From positions 3,100,001 through 3,164,000 of the forward strand of contig JAGVVL010000022.1 in the NCBI GenBank assembly GCA_018287875.1: 64,000 bases of DNA. The letters run 5' to 3'. Position 1 is the stretch's first letter, and each line of letters begins with the position of its first letter. This stretch comes from Nigrospora sphaerica. Lineage: Eukaryota; Ascomycota; Sordariomycetes; Amphisphaeriales; Apiosporaceae. A program made the translations under genes and the position numbers. This document shows positions 1 through 11,300 of this stretch, piece after piece. The notes below the pieces were generated by a model that ran no database searches, was not told the origin of the DNA, and saw only the letters and a list, made by a program, of their open reading frames with translations.

Positions 1-92
1 TCCGAGCCAGGCTATTTTTTCCACCCGCAGGAATAGAATGATGCCTTGAGTTGCTGGAGTCACAGTGTTGACCTGTTGTTTTGGCTTCTCCT

Positions 93-978
93 TCAGTGGT
101 CGTCCCTTTTCGACCAGGGCTCCACAGCCTCCAGGAGCTTTCGGTGCACAGCCTCGTCTCCCGACAGGCTCAAGGCCTTATCAAGGATATCCAGCCGCTT
201 GCAGAAGATCAAGAAGCCGGCCCAGACAAAATCCGTGTAGCTCACCTCCTTTCCCTCAAAGAAGGGGCCCCCGTTGGCCTTGAGCAGCTCAGTGACCTGC
301 GAAAGCGCGCCGCTCTTCTCCACGTCCTTCCAGGCAGCCTCGCGGTCAGCGTCAGTCACAGCATCCGGTCTCTTGCCAATAATCTCGCTACGCGTCTCCA
401 TCCAGTACGCCAGACTGTACTCGTTGAGCAAACGGGCCGGGACCAACGACATGTAGATGGGCCTCAGAGACGTCATGAGGTTGGGCAACAGGCTCGGGGT
501 GAGGCTGGTGAATGCGGGTGTTTCCAGAGCTAGTTTAGGCTCGGGATACAGCTCGTTAACTTTCTTGGCGATGTCGAGCGACTCGTCGATCCAGGTGCCG
601 TCCGGCAAGATCACCGTGGGGATGGTGTGCTTGGGCTTGCCCTCGCGGAGCTTGATGCTGGCCAATGAATTAGCCATTTCCCGCTTTGGCTACATCTCGG
701 TGTATTTGCGACTTGCTGGTCCTTGCATCGTGGCCCAATGTCGGGGTATTCGGTCTGTCGCGGATCAGCTTGACGGTCACAGCGTGTCGAGGGGCCCGCG
801 GCTTACCCATTCCGTCTTGTAGTCAACGCCCTTGTAGTTCAGCAGCAAGCGAGCTTCGTACGTGTCAACATGGGGTTGCAGTGCCACGGCCGGAGCACAT
901 ACTCTTCCACGGGTTCAGAGACCAGCACTTGCACGGAGGACGGCTGGGAAGGTCGAGGAGCACAATTTGGCCCGACAT
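93..978 (-). CDS. Glutathione S-transferase-like protein (LigE/UstS type)
   Basis: Proposed exons are 903-978, 807-853, about 713-754 and 93-650 (roughly 240 aa). The first two joins are clear: codons spliced across GTATGT...GAAG and GTAAGC...ACAG give an N-terminus reading PPCKCWSLNPWKTRLLLNYK then EYPDI, the thioredoxin-fold start of the fungal beta-etherase-like GST group. The last exon carries the TIPTVILPDGTWIDES segment, which in GSTs is the cis-Pro/glutathione-binding strand, followed by a helical C-terminal domain. A cytosolic glutathione-conjugating or ether-cleaving enzyme is inferred from the family; the substrate is unknown. The third intron is uncertain: its donor (GTCGCA) is weak and a CTAAT branch site lies just before the acceptor. 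No gene cluster partners are visible nearby, so a secondary-metabolite role as for UstS is not supported here. Confidence 0.8.
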
Positions 979-2486
979 GTTGGGGATTCGTTGCTCGGCA
1001 ACGTGGGGCTACGATAATCAAGTCGAGTTTGGTGGAAGGGAAGGGTTGAAGAGGAGGAACGGGATGGAAGATATTTCAACGTTGTCGAGGAGAAGTCTGT
1101 CTGGGCTCAGGCGGCGGGGGGCTTAATAAATGCTGTGATGAACATGCTCGCATGCAATGGTAGTGCATATCTCTCCGGCTCTTACTTGTCATCCTTACCT
1201 TCGGTTACGTGCCATACGCCCTTTTGTCGAAGTGGAGTTCACAGAGGGGTTGCTTGTGTCATAGAAACGACCTCCAGGTGGCATCCATCCCGCACAACCG
1301 AGCTCGACTAATGCATGGGAGCTCCGATGCGGACCGGCCAGCATGTGCAGCTCCCAAGAAGGCAGTAAAAATTGACACGGTTACAAAACGCACCGCCTCA
1401 TAGCCGACCCGATTCTAGATTCCGTCCTCCGGCATCAGGTCGACCCGCTCTAAAACAGCCGATGCTGCTGCACAATGGCATACCAGCTCCGGTGAACTGG
1501 GTCCAGTATTGGCTGAAAGGGCAGTGTGGTAATACAACCTGCGATTGCATTGACGCCATGGAAACCGTACGAAAAAACAGCGAGGGATATCGAAGTGTGG
1601 GAATAGGTACCAGGGTACCTACTTACCTAATGTGACCTCTATTCCACCCCATATCTCAGGCGTAACACAGACTTCGCAAGCTACGGCGGGGTTGAACCTC
1701 AAGGTGCAACTTTGAGTCTAAAGGAACGCAAAGGGACAGAGGGGACCATGAAGCCAATTGAAGCAGCGCCCTGTCCCCCATGAAAAGGCCCTTTCAGTCT
1801 GCCTCGCAAATTCGCACCATCCAAGACATGTTTCTGCCCATAGCTCCCCGTCATACACGCGGGCATGCAAGACATGGCAATCCAGGTGCATGGGGCATGT
1901 ACAACATGCAATGTCTACCCCGGCCAGCGGACGCACTAAGGGGCGACAAGCATTCTGGCGAGAATATTCCGAGTGTACACGGAAGGCTCTTGACAACACA
2001 GAAAGGGAATATGTGAGGATGATTAAGTACTGAACTGATACAAGGTTCGCAGAGAACTGTCTACTTACCTACTGCTACATAGGTGCACAGATGCCTCCAG
2101 TGGCGTGCCGTATCGCTTCTTATCCATTGGCCTACAACCTGGGCCGAGGGTAGTAGCCAATCAACGCAACTCTTCGGTGTAAGTGACGGACCCACCGAGC
2201 AGATTCGAGAACCCAACACCCGCCGTAGAGGGGCGCTATTTTACTGGGTACAGCCCCTGCGGCCCGGCGACGGGTCCACGAGGCTGGAGCTCTCGCGGCC
2301 TTCTTTCACCCATCCTCCATCCGCCAAATAATCCCAAGATTCTGTTCCCTGCGACAATCCCAGCCATCACGATCTCCCACCTCTCCCACGGCAGGGTTGC
2401 GAACTAGACTCGTATCGCGAATCTGTTTGGCCAGCAGTTTGCTCTCTCACTCCTCCCAACGCGTCGCCTCGTAAACAGCCAACAGC
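979..2486. other. Intergenic: divergent promoter region between GST and histone deacetylase
   Basis: No gene is supported in these 1.5 kb. Open stretches are short and lack ATG starts with splice support. The right part must hold the deacetylase promoter; it ends in a pyrimidine-rich leader before the ATG at 2487. TACCTACT-like words occur around 1608-1630 and 2060-2075. Confidence 0.6.
2126..2161. promoter_or_regulatory. Paired CCAAT-box candidates upstream of the histone deacetylase
   Basis: An ATTGG at 2126-2130 and a CCAAT at 2157-2161 lie in opposite orientation about 330-360 bp before the deacetylase ATG. CCAAT boxes are bound by the HAP/CBC complex in filamentous fungi. The assignment rests on the short motif only. 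Confidence 0.25.
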
Positions 2487-4668
2487 ATGGCGCACGCCGC
2501 GCCCGTTGATCTCAACACCAATGGCATCGCCCTGGGCACCGCGTCGCCCAAGAAGGTGGCCTACTTCTACGACTCGGATATCGGGAACTTTGCCTACGTT
2601 GCTGGGCACCCGATGAAGCCTCATCGTATACGCCTGGCCCACAGTCTGATCATGAACTACGGCGTATACAAGAAGATGGAGATCTATCGCGCAAAGCCTG
2701 CCACGCGCCTCGAGATGACCCAATTCCACACCGACGAGTACATCGATTTCCTGCAGAAGGTCAGCCCAGAGAACATGGAGAACTTCCAGCGGGAGCAGAC
2801 TAAATTCAACGTCGGCGACGACTGCCCCGTCTTCGACGGTCTCTTCGAGTTCTGCGGCATCAGTGCCGGCGGCAGCATGGAGGGCGCCGCGAGGCTCAAC
2901 CGTCAAAAGTGCGACATCGCCGTCAACTGGGCTGGCGGTCTCCATCACGCCAAGAAGAGCGAGGCGAGTGGTTTCTGCTATGTCAACGGTATGCGCTCTC
3001 CCTTCCTTGATGCCTACTTTCGTTTTCGCACACTCATCGCTTCTTCTTACTAGACATCGTGCTCGGCATTCTGGAGCTCCTACGATTCAACAAGCGCGTC
3101 CTCTATATCGACATCGATGTCCACCACGGTGACGGCGTCGAGGAGGCCTTCTACACGACCGACCGGGTCATGACTGTATCGTTCCACAAGTACGGCGAGT
3201 ACTTTCCCGGCACCGGTGAGCTTCGCGATATCGGTATCGGCCAGGGCAAGCACTACGCCGTTAACTGTCCTCTCCGCGACGGCATCAACGACGAGTCGTA
3301 CAAGTCCATCTTCGAGCCCGTTATATCCAGCGTAATGGAGTACTACCAGCCCGACGCCGTGGTACTTCAGTGCGGCGGTGACAGCTTGTCGGGCGACCGC
3401 CTCGGTTGTTTCAACTTGAGCATGAACGGCCACGCCAACTGCGTCAAGTTCGTCAAGAGTTTCAACCTGCCCACGCTGGTACTCGGTGGCGGTGGATACA
3501 CGATGCGCAATGTCGCGCGCACGTGGGCCTACGAGACGGGCCTTCTTGTCGATGCCAAGATGGAGCGAACACTTCCCTTCAACGAATACTACGACGTGAG
3601 TATCCACTCGTCCATGGTTGCCGCTCCCAACATGGAATGCTAACGCCGAATCTTCAGTACTACGGACCAGACTACGCACTTGACGTCCGAGCCTCCAACA
3701 TGGAGAACGCCAACAGCCCGGAGTATCTCGAGAAGATCAAGAACCAACTCATCGAGAATCTGCGCAGAACGGCTCACGTTCCCTCGGTTCAAATGCAGGA
3801 CCACCCTGGCAACTTCGGCGCCACCATGACCGACGAGGAGGAGGCCGAACTGGACGATATGGACGAAGACGAAAACAAGGACGTGCGCATGACAGAGCGG
3901 CGTTGGGATAAGAATATCGAAAAGACGAATGAGTTTGAAGACAGCGATAACGAGGAGATCGACCAGGCGAACGGTGTGATGCGAAACAGGGGTCCGAAAC
4001 GATTCCAAGAGTACCAGAAGTCCGAGGTAGACGACGAAAGCAGAGCGCCCACGCCCGCAAATGGTGCCACCGAGGACGTCGTCAAGTCGAAGGAGGCGGA
4101 TGAGGTTATGCAGGACGTTGAGCCTGCCGCAGAGGCGGACGCGGTCGTGCCAGCGACAGCAGGCATTGAAACCCAGGAAGAACAGCTCAAAGAGGCCCAG
4201 AAAGGGCCAGCTGAGGCTGACAAGGATGGTGATGTCGATATGGGTGAGCCAGCCGCAGTGGAAACAGCTCCTGTTGCCGAAGAGGCGGCCGTCAAGAAAG
4301 AAGAAGGATCTCCTAAGAGGGATGAATCCTCAGCGCAAGTCGGCCAACCGGCTGAAGAGCCGGCTCCGGCAACCATCGAGGCGGCTGCCGTTGATGCCCC
4401 GTCTCCGGCCGCTGCAGCAAAAGCCGAGGCGCCCGTCACGTCCACAGCCACGGAGAAGGCACCGTCAGAGCCGAACGACAAGGCAAGCGAAGCCTCCAAG
4501 GACGCACCGGCGGCGGACGCGACAAAGGCAGTCGAGGCGACCGCCGAGGATGCCATGGACATTGACGATGCCAAGACCACTGAGGTTGAGAAAGTGAAAG
4601 AGAAGGCGGCCAGTCCAGCCAAATCGGCAGACGAGCCGCAAAACAAGACGGAACAGACCAACCACTAG
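2487..4668 (+). CDS. rpdA: Class I histone deacetylase, Rpd3/RpdA type
   Basis: Exons 2487-2988, 3054-3595 and 3658-4668 encode 684 aa; both introns have clear donors and YAG acceptors, and the second has a GCTAAC branch site. The catalytic domain fills about residues 22-390: HH at 153-154, zinc ligands D189 and H191 in [11 protein letters not shown]277 in [13 protein letters not shown], and the transition-state Tyr in GGGGY (316). It removes acetyl groups from histone tails in nuclear Sin3-type corepressor complexes. The roughly 300-residue C-terminus is acidic and Ala/Glu/Pro-rich, far longer than in yeast Rpd3. Such an extension is known for RpdA of filamentous ascomycetes, where an acidic C-terminal segment is essential. 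The usual CGADS motif reads CGGDS here, which I recall as the common form in these fungi. Confidence 0.96.
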
Positions 4669-5834
4669 AAGCCCAGTGGCTCCTGGTGCTACCAATAAGC
4701 CTCGCACTTCCTTTCTCATGATACCCTTCACGGCATATGTATCTCACGCGCTCACGAGTCGTCTGTAAATTAGTAGTGGTACTCTACTTGGCGTTCCAGG
4801 GGGGGCGGGTTTGAATGCTGCTGGGTTAAGTAGCTTAAGCTACATGTAATTGATTTCGGACCAGCGAAGATCGGTCTCGGTTGTTGACATGGCGGCTGTG
4901 TAATGTAATGACGCGAAGAGAAGTAGGCACCACAGCTTCCCCCCCTGCCTCCAAGGTACCTACCCGAGTACGTCCTCGCCTTTGGCAGCGTTGAGCATAG
5001 GCGCAGGCCATGGGCGGTAGCCAGAAAGGATCAGAGCAGAACAAGGCAGACAAAGGAAGGCGGGAAAGGCTGAAGAAGAAATTGCAAGAAACCTCGCGTA
5101 TAGGACGTGGCATGGAAATTTCTAATTGTGGTATAAGTCAAAAGAGAAGGTATCCTCCACTGCAGTGTTGTTCACACCTGCTGCAAGTGTGGCTAGCTGA
5201 AGGCCGGGGCCCTTACTCCTCCATCTACATCGGAGGAGAAGGCAGTCCAGCATTGACAGCTATGCATTTGGCACACGCCGAGCATTTGTCTCAGATACAA
5301 AGGGTGCTGCCCCGTCACTGTATCTCTCCGATGGGCGTCCATCTAGTTGGCCGGCTATAGCTCGAGGTGACGCAGCCTTGGGGAGGCTGGCCAATAGTTG
5401 CAGCGAAGAAGCCATAGCGGAACATACATCATTGGTACACGTTCATGGATAGCTCCATGGGCGTCGTTGCGAATCGAGTCTGTATCGAATTAATGGATGG
5501 ACGTCCACTATGAGCCGATGCCCCACCAATTGAGGCTGGGGAATGCTTCTGCCGCCAGCTGCCAGAGCAGTTTCCCCAGCGTCGCACGGGTGACTGTCAG
5601 CTGGCAGAGTCCCACCGCCCCTCCGCACGTGCCTCCTCACGAACCGGCTTGGCTGCTGTAGGGTTTCCTCCCGCACAGCTCAGCGGAACAAAATTTCCAT
5701 TTCCAGGACGCGCGAGCTTCGACCCTACGAAAATCAGGCCCGGCCCATCGTGAACACCTCCCGCGCAATTCATCGACACCTCGACCGACGACACCACCAC
5801 CCTACACCTCCGAGCCGAATTCTAATCCGCAGCA
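4669..5834. other. Intergenic between deacetylase and ribosomal protein gene
   Basis: No coding region is supported. The left part is the deacetylase 3' flank; the right part, from about 5500, is the promoter and pyrimidine-rich leader of the uL14 gene. A G-run lies at about 4801. Confidence 0.6.
5659..5666. promoter_or_regulatory. TAGGGTTT box upstream of the ribosomal protein gene
   Basis: TAGGGTTT lies about 170 bp before the uL14 ATG, with a second CCCTA word near 5720. AACCCTA-type boxes bound by Tbf1-like factors are known in ribosomal protein promoters of several fungi. Use here is inferred from motif and position only. Confidence 0.3.
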
Positions 5835-6837
5835 ATGGCCAAACTCTCGTAAGTTGCTTGTTCCCGCCGATTTTGCCGTGACTGTAGCACGTCCCGTCCG
5901 ACTCGAAAAGCATCATCATCCGCCGTCCAAATCTGCGCAGACGCTACGGTGGGGGGAAAACCTGGGAAATTTCGGAAAAGCACCGGGCCCGGCTGGCCCT
6001 GAAAGAAGAGGAGGATATGAATTTGGGGGCATTGCGCCTGCGCTTGCCTCCGTCTTGCGACTCAAACAATCGCACGCCATCCAGACCCACGATCCGACCC
6101 GGGGTCCGAGAACTACGGACTGCGACGACAGCCTTGATGACGATGATGCCCCCCGAGTTGGACGAGACGTGACTGTTGGCGCGCTACCCGAGGTGTGAAA
6201 CTAGGACGCTGACCGTGTGACTTTTAGGCGTGGTGCCCCCGTAAGCAACCTCGAGCTTCTCCCGCCCAAACCCCTCGGCGGTGGTTGCGCGCACGGCGGC
6301 CCAGCCCCGACGGCCTCCCGGCCGGCCGAGGGCAATGGCGCGACCTCTTAGGAGCCAACGTACTGACACTGCGTGCTGCAGGGTGGCAAGCTCAAGATGA
6401 CCCTCGGTCTCCCCGTCGGTGCCATCATGAACTGCGCCGACAACTCGGGTGCCCGCAACCTGTACATCATCTCCGTCAAGGGTATCGGTGCCCGTCTGAA
6501 CAGACTGCCCGCCGGTGGTGTCGGTGACATGGTCATGGCCACCGTCAAGAAGGGCAAGCCCGAGCTCCGCAAGAAGGTCCACCCTGCCGTCATCGTCCGC
6601 CAGTCCAAGCCCTGGAAGCGCACCGACGGTGTCTTCCTGTACTTCGAGGACAACGCCGGTGTCATCGTCAACCCCAAGGGTGAGATGAAGGGCTCCGCCA
6701 TCACCGGTCCCGTTGGCAAGGAGGCTGCCGAGCTGTGGCCCGTAAGTTGCCGCCCTCTTCCCCGGGTCGACGTCCCCCCCATGGATGCTAACGGTCTCCT
6801 GCAGCGTATTGCCAGCAACTCTGGTGTCGTCATGTAA
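5835..6837 (+). CDS. rpl23: 60S ribosomal protein L23 (uL14)
   Basis: Exons 5835-5848, 6228-6240, 6382-6741 and 6805-6837 encode 139 aa, the normal length for eukaryotic uL14. The protein sits near the subunit interface of the large ribosomal subunit. The central exon holds nearly the whole family signature ([20 protein letters not shown], then [18 protein letters not shown]), and the last exon finishes with [10 protein letters not shown]. The N-terminus is assembled from a 14-nt first exon (MAKLS, split codon), a 379-nt intron and a 13-nt micro-exon supplying the S/RGAP residues, before GGKLKM. All acceptors are YAG and all donors GTAAG. A long first intron right after the ATG is common in fungal ribosomal protein genes and may hold regulatory signals. 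Confidence 0.96.
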
Positions 6838-8396
6838 AGAGGGAAAAAGGAAGAGCATTGTTTTGGGGAAGCACGAACGGGGAGAATATCCACGTCGCGA
6901 ATCGGCACATCCGAATCACCACCAAATGGGCCAGCCACTTGCCTCTGCGTTTTCTTGTGATGACTGGCACGGAGGGATAAAAGTGATGATCTGGCAAGAT
7001 TTGCATTTCGGCTACGGGGCGTACAGGAGACAAATCATACCTTACATGGCATCCTGAATCTAAATGAAGTAAAAAGAAAGGGTTCAGCTCCGACGACTTC
7101 TTCATGTGCTCCTGCCCAGCCAAATGTGGTCACGGTCCTCCCGAGGCGGGTTGCAAACAGCCGCCTTTGCTGTTGGAGGTCGCCGGCAAACCCGATGATG
7201 GAATCTTTGGCCGTGCGGGTTTTTTTGCCGGTGGCGTCCGTAAAAATGCGGCTTGTCTCCCCAACTGCTTCACCTTCGTTGCTGCCGGACGCGGGACCAT
7301 GAAATGAAATGCGATTCGTATACGATGCTGCTGGGCCATCACGGCCGGCATACATGACACATCCCTGGCAGCCCCAAATTCCATCATGAAGCCCGTTGCC
7401 CCCTCCAATACGGATTCCTCTGCTAATGGGGTTTGCGCTTGTGTACGTAAGTATATACCTACGTTTCCCCCCGAAGTCCGGCTTACCTCCCTTCTATTTG
7501 GCGCAAACCGTCCCGCCACTCTCGGTAACGGGCCTTGGTACCTCTTCGCCGGCGGCCGCGCCTCTTGTGGTTCCCATCGGCTGTGTTCCTTCCCCTCCCC
7601 GTTGCCCAACTACCGCCGGCCGCCGCTCGGTCATCTCCGGGTACCAGGTTGCCGGGCACCTCTCTCGGTGTCCGGCGTGCTTCAAGAGCCATAACGGACT
7701 GATGGATTGCCGGGAACTGCTGTTCCCCCCAGCCCGCGTGCTGATTTTGCTGGGCGATGCATCGTTTCCCGTCCCGGAGACCCCCTTCAGTGGCGCCATG
7801 GAGGGACAGGCAGGGCGTACCAGGACATCACTGGCTGCAAAGGACGCGACGGAATAATGAAATTGCCCCAATTATATAGAAATTCTATGCTGCCCTTTTT
7901 GTTTCCCATCCTAATCCATCAATTATCCTAATATTTATGCTGTTCCGTATGTGCCTTCCTCGTGTTCACGGGGTAGGGGGTATCATGCAATCTTCAATGA
8001 CCGCTACGCCAGCCGATGCCCAAGAATGGGAAACGTAACAAAGGAAACTCCCCGGCCGACGGATAACTCGTTCCCGTCCCGTCAAGATACGCGCAGCTTT
8101 GCTCGCTAATCGGCTCCTCCCAGGGACCCCGGGGGGGTCCGGCCTCCAACACTCAAACGATCGGTGTAGTTGGCAGCCCGAATCCTTCGCCAGGCATCTT
8201 CACCTGACCCCTCAACTGAAAAAATCGCCACCCAGGGCTGCAGCGCCAGGTGTCCTATCCCTAACTCGGATAGGCTTGCCTTCGGTGGTCTCGTCTTTCT
8301 GACTTCAAACTCTTCAGAAGTTCGCTTCCCATTGGTATCCAAAAACACTTTAACAGTTTCATGCGTGCCGTACTTGAATACTCAATCCCGGCGTGC
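6838..8396. other. Intergenic, no gene supported
   Basis: This holds the 3' flank of uL14 and, from the other side, the 3' flank of the AT-hook gene (convergent arrangement). Open frames at about 7400-7860 exist on both strands, lack conserved-looking motifs and mostly lack ATG starts. An AT-rich stretch lies at about 7860-7950. Confidence 0.55.
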
Positions 8397-11300
8397 TTAC
8401 TGTTGCGGTGCCATGTTGCCATTATCAGGTGCTACCTCGGGTCCGGGGGTCTTGGCCGCCGCCTTCTTGGCAGCCAGAGTGGCACGCCTCTTGGCAACGG
8501 CGGGGGACATTGATCCAGACGCCCAGCGCGCTTTTGCCTAGTCAGCAGGAGAACAAAACAAGGGGACCGGACAATCCCGAGAATCGGGAGTACGTAGAAC
8601 GATGCTGCGGGTGCTCACCTTTCATGGAGTGGGACATCTTTTCTGACTTGGTCATCGTGCTGTAATCCCTGTGAGGGTCAAAGGCGTTTGCCTGGTTGTT
8701 GTTGCCTGCAGCGAGGCCATCGCCATGCCCTTGCGTGGGAACCGAATCTTTATTCCCGGCCAGGCCGAGGGGGTTGCTCGTAGGGGCATGGTGGGGCAAG
8801 ACGCCGGCCGCAGAACTGCCATTGTTGAAGTTCTTGATCTTGATTCTCGGCAATTTAGGGATCGAGGTGGGGCTGGGCTCTTGTTGTTTGGGGGCGGCAG
8901 CGTGGCCGTTCGCCATCGAGGCTGTATGGTCCCCCTGTGCTTTCTTCGAAGCACGTCGAGCTCGCTTGGGCTTAGGCTGCTCTTCCTCCTCCACCACGAA
9001 GTCATCGTCGTCATCATCGTCCAGTGAGAACTTGGTCTGACGCTTCTCGCGGAGCCCGTACGTGGACACAGCCAGTGAAGACGCTGTCGCCGTAGAGGAA
9101 GACGTGGCGGGGCGCGAGTCGTCTTGACCTTGTGCTGAGTGCATCGAGCTGTGGCTGTAAAAGGACCCAACGGGCTGCTCCGATATGCGAGAGTTCCGAC
9201 GCCTCCCTCGCCCCGATGCGGGCGTAGTACCATTCGTGCCGTTCACAAGGGTTTCGTCATGGAAAGTCTTGCGTCTGCGCTTGCGACTGGGACGCTCCTC
9301 AAGCTCGTCCTGCTCTGCTTCGACATCCGCCTCAGGCGCGGCAGGGGCGTTCTCGGGAATAGCGGTGGGCAAAGGGTGTTTTCTAGGCCGACCGCCACGG
9401 TTGCGCTTCTTTGGCGTTTCATCGACGACAGGCTCGGTCTGGGAGCTCGGGACAGCAAGATGGCCATTGCCATTCTCCTCGGCTGGTGGTCGTCCACCAC
9501 GACGTCGCCGTGGTGGCGGCTGACTAGGCATGGGTGTCGAGCTCCTACTAGCATTCTCAACATCCCCATAGGCATTGGTTGGTTTGCGAGAACGTTTGCC
9601 TTGCACAACGTTTGCGTCGTCAGCTTCAGCGGCCTTCGCCGTCTGCTTCGGTCTGTCACGAAGTCGCGTCTTGCCCGCCCCACGGCGCTGAGTGAGGGGA
9701 TCCTGCACGCCCACCTTGGAGTCACGATCGTCGTACTCGAAAAGATATGCGTTGGCCAGAATCCTGTCCTGTTGCCTGGCATAAGCCATCATGGGGTCGG
9801 GTTTCGGAGCACGAATGCCCTTGACCACAAAGTCTTTCCGGAGTGGGTTGGCATCAGGGTCTTTGCTTGTAGCCATTTTCTGGCGATGCAGGAACGCCGC
9901 TTCTTCTGCTTGGTAGCGAATGGCGTTGTCTTCGTCGTCCGTAATCTTCCGCAGGCGCGTGTACTCGTCTTGCCATGCAACAAGAGCATCATTGACAGCA
10001 GCCAACCGGTTGTACAGCTCAGAAGGAGACAAGGAATCGATATCCTCGAATAGTTCCGTGAACTCGGATGCAGGGTGTGCCTTTTTGAAGGCAAACTGCT
10101 TCTTCACAGGCGGCCGTACCTCCAGGGTCTCCGTCTCAGCAGTGGGAGAGTTTGCTCTTGTGTCGGGAGGCACAGGCGTGCCCGTGGGAGTATCCTCGGG
10201 TACCTCGGGCTGGTCATCGACGAGTTCCTCGCCTGCCGCATCATCTGCTGCTTCCTGAGATGCTCCAAGCTCGACGGTTTCGATTGGGTCCGCCTGCTCA
10301 GCCGCGGGCTCGGTTTCGCCCTGAGCAAGGGGGTATAAGACCTTTTCACCCTCAATATACGCGCTCAAGTACGCATAAGGGCCGGTTTTCTCGTTATACA
10401 CAGGCTTGACCTCGACGGGCACCTCTCCAATAACGGTCTCTTCAGAGAGAGTTGGTTCAACAGGCCTCTCTTCAACAATCTTGAGTTCCACAGCCTCGTG
10501 TTTCACGAGCGTGTCCTCAACAGGGTTATCTTCAACGGGCTTGTGATCATTGGGTTGGTCTTCAACAAGATGGTCTTCCGCGCGCTGGTCCCCGACACGC
10601 TGGTCTCCAACTTGCTGGTAGTCGGTGGACCAGCCCTTAGAGGGCTTTTCCTCGGCAGGCTGGTCCTCGGCAGGCTTTTCGTCAGCAGGCTTTTCCTCAG
10701 CAAGCTGATCCTCGACAGGCTGGTCCCCGGCAGGCTTGTCCTCGGCAGACTTGTCCTCGGCAGACTTGTCCTCGGCAAACTTGTCCTCGGCAGACCTGTC
10801 CTCGGCAGACTTGTCCTCGGCAGACTTGTCCTCAGTGGGTTGGTTCCCAGCGAGTTGGTTCTCGGCGGGCCGGTCCTCAGTGGGTCGGTCCTCGGCGGGC
10901 TGGTTTTCGGCGGGCTGGTTTTCGGCGGGCTGGTTTTCGGCGGGCTGGTTCTCGGCGGGCTGATCCTTAGCCGACTGGCTGTCAACAGGTTGGCCCTCCA
11001 CTGGCTGATCCGCAGCGAGCTGCTCTGCAACGGGTTGATCCGCAACGAGCTGATCCACAATGGGCTGATTCGTAGCGGACCGGCCCTCAGCGGACTGTTT
11101 TTCAACAGGCTGCTCTTGGGGAGGCTCATGCTGGATGGGTTCATTGTCGATAGGTCTTTGTTCAACCACTGGTCTGGTGGGCGCCATAGGTGAAGGCATG
11201 AGCCACTCGTGCCTTGCTTCAGCCTTGGATATGGGCTGGAAAGGCGGCACGTCAAGAGACGCCTCCTGAGCCTCCATCTTAGGGACGGCCATTTTGACGT

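Noticed and set aside
2863..3132. Alternative frames across the deacetylase intron
   Set aside because: Splicing 2989-3053 gives an uninterrupted catalytic domain; other frames have no family match.
6184..6858. 224-codon minus-strand frame over the uL14 gene
   Set aside because: It is the mirror of codon-biased uL14 exons and reads as low-complexity; the plus strand is clearly ribosomal protein.
7396..7857. 153-codon plus-strand frame with a hydrophobic start, at first taken for a small membrane protein
   Set aside because: It lacks an ATG start, the hydrophobic part is Pro-interrupted, and a minus-strand frame of similar length overlaps it.
10498..11193. Plus-strand frame of 231 codons and an inner 75-codon frame resembling a pentapeptide-repeat protein
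   Set aside because: It lies wholly antisense to the coding minisatellite of the AT-hook gene, which has a 1194-residue frame with motifs outside the repeat; the antisense pattern follows from the 15-nt unit.
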